This document shows, piece by piece, positions 35,280-47,200 of a DNA stretch of 64,000 nucleotides. The notes under the pieces were generated by a model. It made no database searches. It saw nothing but the letters and a program-made list of their open reading frames with translations, and was not told the origin of the DNA. Where the stretch lies: the NCBI GenBank assembly GCA_026225945.1, contig JAMJFZ010004066.1, positions 1,456,001 through 1,520,000 on the forward strand, read 5' to 3'. How positions within the stretch are numbered: position 1 is the first letter of the stretch; every line of letters starts with the position of its first letter. This DNA comes from Cricetomys ansorgei. Taxonomy: Eukaryota > Chordata > Mammalia > Rodentia > Nesomyidae. A program made the position numbers and the translations under genes.

Positions 35280-38200
35280 CTGCAGTAGTTGGAGAAGCAC
35301 ATCGAGAGGCAGTGAGGGCGCCAACATGACAAGCAAAGAGAACAGACACCTTCAGGACAGACAGCATAAAGTTAGCTGTGCATTTGTTGACACAAGGTGA
35401 TCTTGAGCAGAGGTCACGCATTGCACCTCTATGGGAGGGACTCAGCTTCTAAGGGCGGTTGTGCCTGTTCAGTTTATTGATGGGCAAGGACGGCCGGAAG
35501 CATCGAGTCTTGTTTCCTAGCATCTCCTCCTAGCTCCCAGGGGTTTTCACTAGTCCTTCCTCCTCAGCCTCTTCAGTCTCACTGGGGAAAGGAAGCTGCC
35601 AACAGTAATTTGATCTCAGTAGAGGGGAGGGAAAAAGTAGGGTATCAAGGAAATTGAAGAATGTCAGCTTAGGGGTGACTGAGGCCTGCCTGCTCTCAAG
35701 ATTAAAGTGTCTGTCTGAGCCACTGTGTACACAGGATAGCCACACAGCGGCTCTGGGTGACAAATGAGGTGGTAAGTTCCTCTCTTTTGATGCCCTACAA
35801 AGACAGTTGATGGGAGGAGCTGCACACTTCATGCAGGAGTTTAGAAAGTAGCTTTGTCATTCAGTGTTTCATTTGCAACTAAGACAGTCGTTCTTTAAAT
35901 TCAGAGAGGACCCACCATTTCATCTTCTAAGGGTGTCGTTTAAGGTTTTAACATGCATATATTTTCTCTGGGGACACACGGAAAGATACATATGCCCATG
36001 TATACTTACACAAACAACACTTTAAAAAACATATACTTAGATATATTCTTAAGTATATGTTAATGCATACATTAAGTATACTTAAATGTATACTTAAGAA
36101 CTCCGAAACAATTGTAAAATACTCCTTAAAATATATTAAAGAAATTCAATCACAGACACATCCCCCCCCCCAGTAAAGCAGCCTTGGTAGATTAAGAAGC
36201 AAAAATAAGTAAAATTCTTATTTTTGGGAAGATGAAGAGGTGAGATGTTAGAAGGCAGACTTAGGAGAACATGAGTCTTCGGTTAACAAGGTCATGGAAA
36301 TGTGAGATCACGTGGTCAGGGTGGTCCTGAAGGGTTGAAGGTTACATCCTACAGCAGTGTTCCAGGTCAGCGTGCGCCGGAGCCAGTGTGGTCTTTTGAA
36401 GCTCCTCAGGAGTTTCAAAGCACAGCCCGTGCTGGGAAGCCCCTGGCTCCTGGGCACTTAGCTCCTGGAGAAGCCTACCTAACTCACAGTCCGCTGCTGC
36501 TGACATGTTGTGAATCAGGCAGCCCTTTCCCGCCTCCAGTTAATTTGTCCCAATTTAAAACTGGACCTGATTTCAAAGTCACTAAATTGTGTTGCGCTGC
36601 TCTGCACGGATGCTAAACGATTTTCTCTATGTGAGCTTTATTCAGACACAGAATTACATGTCAAGAATGGAAGGGAGCCCATAGGTTGTACGTTTCTTCA
36701 GATTACATCCTTTATTCCATACAAGGCATCAGAAGATGATGAATGGCCACTTTTCCCTTCTGTATGTAAAACTAAATTAAGAAAACAGCCCTCCCGATTA
36801 AGTGAGTTTTCTGCCTCACCTGTGTCTCCTCACAGGGCTGGATGGTGAAGTTCTGCAGGACGCTGATGACAGCCAGTTTCATGGTGATGAGGGCAAACCT
36901 CATGCCGATGCAGTTCCTGGGTCCGCTCCCAAAGGGCATGTATGTGTAAGGGTCGACGCTGTCCTTGTTCTCCTTGCTGAACCTGGGGACACAGCAGGGG
37001 TGAAAACGAGGCAGTGCGGCGTAAAGACCCCAGGTCTTTATGTTTGGAGTTTGGCGTTCTCACACCCCTCAACCAATACGGCCGGCGTACATTTGTGGGC
37101 TCACAACTGAACCCAGTGCTGCAGGTATCTCACTGGAAGAATTGGAAGGTAGGGGCTGGAGAGGATGGCTCAGCAGTTAAGAGCACTGGCTGCTTCACCA
37201 GAGGGTCTGGGTTCAGTTCCCTTCTCTGACCGCCTCAGGCGCCAGGCACACATGCAGTGAGAAGACATACATGCAGGCAAAACACCCATACATGTGAAAT
37301 AAATACAAGTTTTTAAAAAAACTGTAAGCTCATGGTCTTTCCATGTCCCTTGCAATAGAGCAGCCTCGAGTATTGTTGAGATGAGCTGAATGCTTTTAGA
37401 GCATTTATCTTTAAATATCAAATGTCTATCTGGGATGGGTCTATGTCCCGATTCTGCAAGACACGTCGGAATCAGAATGAAAAGCATGCTACTGCCTTGG
37501 CCTTCAAGAAGGTAGTTTCTAATCAAGTAGACAATGGGAAACATTCCTAAAGTTAATGGTAAATTTAGGGCCAGCACAGAATACGTGAAAAAAACAAGAA
37601 TCCTGCATGTCCAGGTGTAAGCACTGCTCACGTCAGTCACTGCGGACCCCCCAAGTAAGACACACACACGTAACAGTGTGGTGCGTACGTTAGTGCTTGA
37701 GTCAATGTGATTCAAATACAACTGAAAAATGCCTGCTTGTGCAAAACCATTACAAGCCTAAAAATATCCTTGACGTACATTACTGTATTGATGGAGTTAA
37801 CATTAACATTTTGGGACTCTGAATGGCCATGGATACTTCTTTTCTGGTCTGTTTTTGCAACATCAAAAATTATCACTTTGTAATTTTAAAAAGCTTAATT
37901 CCAGAAAAACATATCGATGCGAAGGGATACAAAATCACATCTGTGCCACTTCTAGTAGACAACATAACATGTTTAATCTGCCTGGCTCCTGTGGGAGCCC
38001 TTTCCCCAGTCTCTGTACCTTTCAGGGCGGAACGCCTCAGGCTCTGGCCAGTACTCGGGGTCCCGATGAAGAGCGTAGGTTGGTACCATAACTACCGTCC
38101 CTTTGGGAATGACCACTCCGTTGATTTCCACATCTTTCTTTGAGACCCTCTGTAGCCTGTTAGCAACCGGGTACAGTCTGAGAGTTTCATTCACCACCAT

Positions 38201-41200
38201 GTCCAGGTACTCCAAGCCCATCAGGGCATCATAGGTGACGGGTGCCTGGGAAGAGGAAACATGTTTCCAGATGAGCTTTGGGCTTGATCTTCCATCCAGT
38301 CTACAAGCTGTTTATGTCAGAAGCTCCTTGGGTAGTAGAGCTTAGTCTTAGTCATTCTACACCTGTTGTGACCTTTGTCCTGATGGCCCATTAGGGTGTG
38401 AAGGGTAATTTTTAGCATAGGAGCCATTTGGGACACTCCCCTGCTGGATCCTCTGATCCTTGGCGTTGTCATGTGCTGATTTCTTTCCCATGTGAGCATG
38501 TAAAATAAATACATATGACCAAAATAAATAAATAAATAAATACATATGACCAAAATAAATAAATAAATACATATGACCAAAATAAATAAATAAATACATA
38601 TGACCAAAATAAATAAATACACATGGCCAGTATATTATGACAGTTGCACTCAGACGAAGTGTACTGAGGTCACTGTCCCATCTCCACAGGAGAAAACGCC
38701 ATTGTGAGGCATGGACTTCCCACTCCTGGTCCACATTAGGCTCTTTAGATCATTCTGGTTTTGTGTATGTACGTGTGCGCATGTTCATGGGATGTACACA
38801 ATTCTTGTGCATGGACATGCATGTGGAAGCCAAAGGACAGCCTCGGATGTCACGCCTCTGAGTCTACCTTTTATATATTTTCAAAAGAGGTTCTCAGTGG
38901 CCTGAAGCTCATCAAGTAGGCTAGGCTAAAATGAGCTACAGGAGAAGACAGGCTCGTACTGTCTCTGCCTCTTCAGTGCTCCAATTGTAACCATCCCCTC
39001 CCCAAATGTTTCCTGGGAATCAACTCCAGCCCTCATAAAACAAACACTTTATGACTGATCTGTGTCCTCGGCTTCTCACACTAGGGAACACCTGCTTGCT
39101 AACTCCTTTGGGAGGAGGAGCAGGGGAGTAGTAAGTTTGAACGAAAGTTACGATGGAGACTTCTAGAAAGATGGCACACTGCTTCTCTGAGGAAGAGTCA
39201 GAACAGAAAGGGCTGGAGAGATGGCTCCATGGTTAAGAGCTCACTGGCTGCTCTTCCAGAGAACCCAAGTTCAATTCCCAGCACCACATGGCAGAACATG
39301 ACTGTCTGTTACTCCTGTTCCAGGAGATCCGATACCCTCACATAGACACACAGGCAAAACACCAACGTATATAAAATAAAATAAATAAAATAAAATAAAA
39401 CATTAAAAGAAAAGTAGGAAAAAAATCTAGGTCAAGGAGAGAGAAAGCTTCAGAAACACGAAGTAGTAGGACATCTAAAAAGCACAGACGGAAGAACATG
39501 ATTCATGAAAAAAGACCAGGCTGTAGACAGCTCCAGCTGCTGTGTTCCCCAGCCTAAAAGTCCAGAGGCAGGAGGCCGAGGAAAGGAAGTGCTCAGAGGA
39601 AGGCACCCTGCCAGTGATGGTCCCTGGCCAGGTCTCTCCTACTGAGAGTAAACAGAGACTGTGACAGCCCTGAACCCAAACTCAGCAGGGGGTCCATCTC
39701 TGCTGTGGGGCCTGGAGGACTCTGCAGTAGTTGTCAGACTCTGAAGCCCTGGTGCTGCCCTTGACACGCCCATAGCTCATCCCTCCAGCAGGTGACCAAT
39801 ACTTAGGAAGTCTTGAAGGCACAAAGGCAGATCTACGTGCATGGGCGGGAGCCGAACCATCAGCCATCCCAGAGGCTTTGACTTGGAGACTCTCAAGAGG
39901 GTGAGGGAACCTGCTCAGCCCTCTGACTGTGAAGCAAGCTATGGTCAGCAGAGGGCGCTGATACTCAAACTGTGGCAGAGATGCTAGCTAGCACTCAAAA
40001 GCTTCAGACAGGAAGGAGTCTGATAGGCCATCTGTGCCATTATAAACCATAGGAAAGAGAAGAGTCCCCTGGTTCAACTCACACACACACGCACATAAAT
40101 GCCATGCTATGGGACTGGACAGCAGAGCCGTAGAGAGTAGTGACAGTCAGTCTGTCGAGACCAGTGAAGCCAGTCTAGCCCCATAGATAGTCGGGACAGC
40201 ACCCCCAGGACACCAGCAGAGATAACTGTGCAGACACCTGAGGGATTGGTGCTAATTCCTAACTGTCACAGTCTTTCTGGGTGTCTCCTAATTAATATTA
40301 CTGTCGTAATAGATAACAGGCACACCAGAGCCAGCACTGTGTTAGACTATTTTATGGGTCACACTCATCTCCTATGGCCTCTCCTCACTTATCTGAGTGG
40401 AAGAACCATTGTGTAGCTTTTTGTAGAAATTGTCATTGCTCCGGACAGTGGTAGCACATGCCTTTAGTCCCAGCACTTGAGAGGCAGAGACAGATGAATT
40501 TCTGACTTCGAGGCCAGCCTGTTCCACAGAGCACAGAGTTTCAGTATGGACAGAAAAAGCCTGTCTTGAAAAACCAAAAAGAAAAAAAAATCTATTGCAA
40601 GTGATAAGACGTGTTCTTGTGATCCTTTACCTCCGCCCTCCCTCTGTGGGAACCATCCACTGACCTTATTGGGCAGAGCTCTGTCAATCTCTTCCTGAAG
40701 TTTTTTCTGAACATCAGGGTGGGTGGCCAGTTCATACATAATGAAGGAAATGGAGGTGCTTGTGGCTTCATAGCCAGCAAAAATGAAAACCACTGACTGG
40801 GCCGTGATCTCCGTATCAGACAGAGCTAAAAGCAAAAGAACATCTCAGATGAGGAAGATGTAAGCAGAACATCACATTGAGATGAGGAGAAGCTCAAGTG
40901 CTCCCAGCTGTCTCTGGAAGAACAGAGAAAGACCTTCAGAGTCACCGGGGCTGAGCTCCACTCCCGTGCCCCGCTGTGGCCCGCCTGCCCTGTTTTTCCG
41001 GACTCACCGCCACAGATGTGCTGTCCCACACACAGCGTGCTGATACTGACACTGAGAAACTGATGCTGATACACATAAAAGACACATAGTGACTAATGCT
41101 GGTTGGCAACTGGACAGGATCTGCAGTCACCTAGGAGACAACCCTGGGCATTCCTTTGGGGGGTTATCTTAAGTTAATTGGTGTGAGAAGACCCATCTTC

Positions 41201-44200
41201 ACTGTGGGTGGGACCATTCCGTGGGCTGGGGTCCCTGGCTGAATGAAAAGGGAGACTGAGCAATAAGCGCAGCATTCAGCTGTCTGCTCCCTGACTCTAA
41301 GATGGTGTGACCAGCTTCCTCCTGTGCTGTCCCAGGACCTCCCCGCCGTGACGGATTGTACCGCTAACCGTGAGTCAGAGTGTTTTGTCAGGAATTTGTC
41401 ACAGTAACAAGACGAGTGACTGAGACAGAAAGCTCAGCTACTAGTAAAATATAAAATAATTTTTCCTTCAGGGGAAAAAAAAACAACCTTAAATGATTCT
41501 GGTTAAAAAACGGGGGGCGGGACAAGCGACACACGTGACAACTTGAAATGTTTAAATAACTTCTCATAAGAAGAAAGTAACAGGATGTGAAAAGATCACA
41601 CTGCTAGAAATGAATATATTTTTCAATGATTTTTTTTTAAAGCAGATGAGTTTTGAAAACTCTTCTTGTACTGGGTAATGACTAGAAATGCAGAATAAAT
41701 ACAAGAATCTTCAAGTCATTCTGTAGCTGTAACAGTAATGATAGTTTTTGTCACAAGGCTGGCATGGATGATTTTACAAAACCAGAGCCCTGAAGAAGAG
41801 CAGGGAACATAGTTTCTCAGATACAATTTACACAGAGCAGAGATTCCACTATGCACTTTCAGTGACCGTCGCACAGCTGGACAATGCACTTCCTGATTGG
41901 GTCCCAGATGCACATTCCTAGGCAGCGATCCCAAGTCAGTGGGATTGGAAGGGACTGAGAATCAGACTTTGCTCTGACATAGATGACCCAGCACCCTGAG
42001 GACTTCCAGCCAGGCATGAAATGCTTTTCTATGGCTGCCCTACAGGATCTGGAAAGTTCCTGTGGATACCATATATATTATCCATGTGCGTGTCTTTCTG
42101 AAATTTGGCAGAAATTCTCCCATGCCTGCCCCCTCCCCGCTATGCACATGTCCTGACACTCTCTTCCCAGTGGGCTTGGTGACCCACACGCCGTGAAGCA
42201 TCCTGGGTTACCTTTCTGGGACTCTTCGCCTTTGGAGTTCTGAGTGTTCATCATCAGCTGAAGAAAATCCACTCGGTTCTGGAAGCAGAAAGAGAAATGT
42301 CAGCAACAGACATTTAGTTGGGAGGCCGGACTTGAAACTGGTGCAGAACTTCTCCTCCCTCCCGACACTATGGCCCACTGAGTCCGCAAGTGTGACTTGA
42401 GCCACCAGCAAATGGAAGCATCTACCAACAGGCCTTGGGAAACAGGAAATTTCCCTGAGAGAAATGCAGCTTGTGATCTTTGTTCCCCTGATTTCAGTTT
42501 CTCTGGCTTCTGAGCAGACTCCTGGCCAGAGAGCTGTTCTGGCCCCTTCTCTCCTTGCACTTGCTCAGGAAGGTTCCTGAATGCCGGTTCTCTCTGCTGC
42601 TTAACCAACAGCCTTCTTGATTAATTCCATCTCAAGTGCTCACTGTCAGGTTTTGTGCGAACATCTCCTGACGTTCCACATTCCACACACTACAAACTTC
42701 GAAGTGACATCACAGGTGCCCACCTCCCTGATCTGCAGACAAGATCTCTTACGGCCTGCAGGCCACATATAGCAAAGTTAGGTTAGCAGCTTGCAAACTC
42801 TCTGCACAGCAAACCCCAGAGCCACTTGGGTAGCACCTGCAGTATCATTGTAATGAAAACACCCCTAAATCAGGGCATGAGAGGAACTCAACTTTAACAT
42901 AGACCAATCTCCACAAGCTTGATGGTGCCTTTTACTGGAGAATGTATCAAATAAGATGCTTAGAATTGAAATGATTCTTTAACAATACAAGCATTGAGGG
43001 CAGGGTCATAGCAGTAAATATAATCAGTAATTTTAATTCCTTCACAGTTTTTCAAGTTACCAATTCTCACGTCAGGGCATGGAACTGTGACTCCTATTGG
43101 AAAATGTGAAATTCCTATCTCTTTCTTTCTCATATTGATTTACACAGCTTCTATTTTACTCCCTCCCCCCAAAAATTAAACAGGTGTCTACCTCGTGCCC
43201 AGCTGTCTATGTTTACTGTACGTTACAAAACACAGTCAAAAGGGCACAATTGACATGTTCACAGACCATGAACACTGACAGTAATATCATACTTTACCTT
43301 TTGATCTATATCAAGGCGGTTTTGCTTGGTCTTTTGAACAAATTTGTGGAAAAAGTCGATTACTCGGTTTGAAAAAAGAGAGATATTTAGCATCTCGTAT
43401 ATTGGCGTAAGGAATGGAAACATAACTACAGAGAAAAAAAGAGAAAATGTAATGAAAATCTTTTTATTCACTCTTTGGAAATCAAACACAACTTCAGCTA
43501 AGTGCCAGGATCCACTTGCATTTCTGTTGAATTCAAAGGAAGGTACCAAAGTGATGTTAACAAGTAGTTATCTTTATAATATATCAAAACGTAAAGTACC
43601 CAAGATATGGGATGGAGAGATGGCTAAGTGGTTAAGAGCATTTGCTGCTTACAGGGACCCAAGTTCAGTTTCCTAGAACCTGACATTGAATGATTCTGCA
43701 ACGGCACCTCCAGCTCTAAGTCATCCAACTCCCCCTACTGTACTCTGGAGGTACTGCACCCACCTGTGTACATATACACCATACATATAATTAAAAATAA
43801 AAATAAATCTTAAAAAATACTTAAGATAGTAAGAAATATTTGTTCTTATTTGATAATTTCATACATGCAATGAAGTAACAGTCACCAATCCCCCCATCTC
43901 ACTCTCCAGCTTCTTCAGTATCCCCCTCAAGACATCCCCTTCACAACTGTACGTTGTTGAACAAGACTCAAAGTCTTCAGTGCTGACCTCATGTGCATGG
44001 GTGTGGGGCCATCCCTGAAGCATGGGAAACCTACCAGTGGCCACACCACAAGGAAGAATAATTCTCTCTTCCTCAGCAGCTGTCAACTGCTAATAATTCC
44101 TCAGAAACGGGTGGGACCTACAGAGCACCTCTCATACGAGGGAATTTTGGTTGGCTTGACCTGTGTAACTGCTGTGAGTTTGAGAGTGATGGCTGTTAGT

Positions 44201-47200
44201 ATCCAGAAGGTGATATTTCACGCCTCTCCTCCTTATCTTCCAGCTTTTACATTCTTTCCGCCCCTAGTTAAGATAGGAATACATTTTATAACAGTACATT
44301 CAATTCTAAGAGTGGGTCAAAGATCTAGCTCTAAACATGGGGAGCGCACACCTGTAATCCCAGCACTCTAGAGGTGGATCTGTGAGTTCGAGGCCAGCCT
44401 GCTCAATACAGCAGGTTTCAGGACAGCCAGGGCTAGATAGACCCTCTCTCAAAACAACCAAGCAGCTAGCCAGACAAACAAAATTAGGTCTAAGGAATGT
44501 ACTGCTCAATTAAGATAAACTGGAGGGAGTTAGATGTTCATAATCTCAGATATGACAGAGGAATTTTATATACATTATATATATATATATTATATACATG
44601 AATATATTCAGCGACGTATTAATAAAGACACGTATGACATGGTTAACGGTAGAGGGCAAACAGACCTCAGCAGGGAGCACGGTCGCCATCGCCGTCTTCC
44701 AGCTCAGCGTCTCTTTTCATCCCAGCAGTTTGTTCTTATCTTAAAAGCCCCTCCTAGCTCTCTCTTAGAAGTCTGTCTGCATGATCCAAGAGATCCAGTG
44801 CTTTGCAGCTCCCAAGCCTTTGGCCAGCAGGGCGTGTCCACGTCTACAGTGGGGCGCCACCAACGCCAAAAGGGCCAGGCTCCAGCCGCCTGGGCTGTGT
44901 CCGTGCTTTAAAGTGGGGTAACTACAGAACAATAGGAGAGACCAGGCAAGGCCTCATGTTGTTTCTGGTCTGGAGGAGCATCCGGATGACCTCTTCATCA
45001 GCCAGTGACTATTGACACTGAGCTAAGAGGGAGTAGCTCTTATTTACATTAAAAGACAGGCCGCTTCAGCTACAGAAGTCACATCCTGCCAGGCTTCGGG
45101 CAAGCAGTGCAATGGATCTTAGTGAATATAATATCTGGTCAAACATACTACAACATATAATCAATTTAAGTTAGTTTTATGTGCATTGTGTGAGGGCATC
45201 AGATCCCCTAGAACTGGAGTTACAGATACTTTGGGAACTGCCATGAGGATTCTGGGAATTGAACCCGGGTCTTCTAGGAGAGCAGCCAGTGCTCCTAATC
45301 GCTGAACCATCATAATTATAATAATAATGTCTCCCAAGTGGGCGGATATTACCACAACTTGGAAAGCACGACCAGAACACTCATGGTAGACTACTGAATG
45401 TCCACTACGGGGACTGAAATGAACATCATGAGACAGCAACACAAAGTTTTAAGTGGAGCCCTCGTGAACTCCTGACACAGAAACAAAATGCGATCTACCA
45501 AAGAAATGACTTCTCAGTTGCTCAATAAGCCAAACACAGAATTCCTATGTGATTCGCTGATTCCACACCAAGTACCTACCCAGAAAACATAAAAACAAAT
45601 GTTCAGTCACAATCTTGCATGCCAGTGTCCATGACAGTGCTGTTCACAACACCCCAAACCTGAGAATGACTTGAGTGGCCATCAGATGGTCCAGAATGTG
45701 ACTTGTCTGCAGATGCAGGAGCGGCAGCCAATGTGGAATATATGATGCTAAATGAGAGAAGCTAGTCACTAAATCCACAGATTCTATGACATATTTGTGT
45801 TGTATGTTCATGGAGTGCCCGGAACAGGCAGATCTACGGGAACAGAAGAGTGAGCTGGTGTTTCTTATGAGGAGGAGGAATGAGAGACAAAAATGAAAAG
45901 GTCTGGGTTTTGTTGGGCAAATTGTTCCCTGGCTGGACAATGGTGATGGGTGCCCATTGCTTTGTGTGAACAAAATTGAATTACACATTGTAAGCAGGTA
46001 CATTATTTTTGCATATGAGTTGTATCTCAGTAATAATGTTATTTTGATGGGAGTGTGTGAAGGAGGAAGAAAAAAGAGGAAATAGCTACTTACATAAAGA
46101 GAGAATAAACGGGCCAAGAAAATCCAAATTTATTAAGTTCTTGGCTTTCTGCACAAAGGGATCCTGTGGGTTGTTGAGGGAATCGACGTGCACTCCAAAT
46201 GACGTGCCGGTGATCACATCCATGCTGTAAGCTCCAAGGATGCTGAGCAGAGAAAGACACAGGGAGGAGTGTCAGGTGATCACATCCATGCTGTAAGCCC
46301 CAAGGATGCTGAGCAGAGAAAGACACAGGGAGGAGTGTCAGGTGATCATCCGCAGTGTAAGCTCCAAGGATGCTGAGCAGAGAAAGACACAGGGAGGAGT
46401 GTCAGGTGATCACATCCATGCTGTAAGCTCCAAGGATGCTGAGCAGAGAAAGACACAGGAAGGAGTGTCAGGTGATCATCCACAGTGTAAGCTCCAAGGA
46501 TGCTGAGCAGAGAAAGACACAGGAAGGAGTGTCAGGTGATCACATCCATGCTGTAAGCCCCAAGGATGCTGAGCAGAGAAAGACACAGGGAGGAGTGTCA
46601 GGTGATCACATCCATGCTGTAAGCCCCAAGGATGCTGAGCAGAGAAAGACACAGGAAGGAGTGTCAGGTGATCATCCGCAGTGTAAGCTCCAAGGATGCT
46701 GAGCAGAGAAAGACACAGGGAGGAGTGTCAGGTGATCACATCCATGCTGTAAGCCCCAAGGATGCTGAGCAGAGAAAGACATAGGGAGGAGTGTCAGGTG
46801 ATCATCCACAGTGTAAGCTCCAAGGATGCTGAGCAGAGAAAGACACAGGGAGGAGTGAAAGGTGATCACCTACAGTGTAAGCCCCAAGGATGCTGAGCAG
46901 AGAAAGACACAGGGAGGAGTGTCAGGTGATCATCCACAGTGTAAGCCCCAAGGATGCTGAGTAAAGAGACATGGGAAGGAGCGTGAGGCCCCTCGAGCTT
47001 CCAAGCTGCACAGACAGGGAGCCACACACTCAGAACCGCCTGCTGGCCCGTCAGTGGGGCCCAGGCTCCTATCACACTTGCACGTGTCCGTTTGCAGATG
47101 TCCTTTTCCTAGACTTGAGGGGACACTAAGGTGCTTACAGCCCCATCAACTGGACCACCACTTACTCCTTCATGTTGATGGGCTTCCCTTTCTCTTCTTC

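Larger units (their letters stand above)
35280..46093 (-). other. Cyp3a: Cyp3a introns 7-12
   Basis: The introns carry B1/B2 insertions, a URR1-like element at 41099-41430, an old L1 fragment at 45540-46060 and simple repeats, including (TA)n near 44574. No other gene was recognised. Confidence 0.75.

Noticed and set aside
37170..37721. 183-codon minus-strand open frame in Cyp3a intron 11
   Set aside because: Ends inside a B2 SINE, has no domain, and lies between two well-defined exons.
46090..46869. Open frames across the tandem array as a repeat protein
   Set aside because: They exist because the 66-bp unit is a multiple of three. They are out of frame with Cyp3a and end within exon 7 sequence or among the repeats.
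46211..46990. CRISPR-like repeat array
   Set aside because: The units are contiguous with no unique spacers, the genome is mammalian, and the unit derives from a P450 exon boundary. It is a minisatellite.
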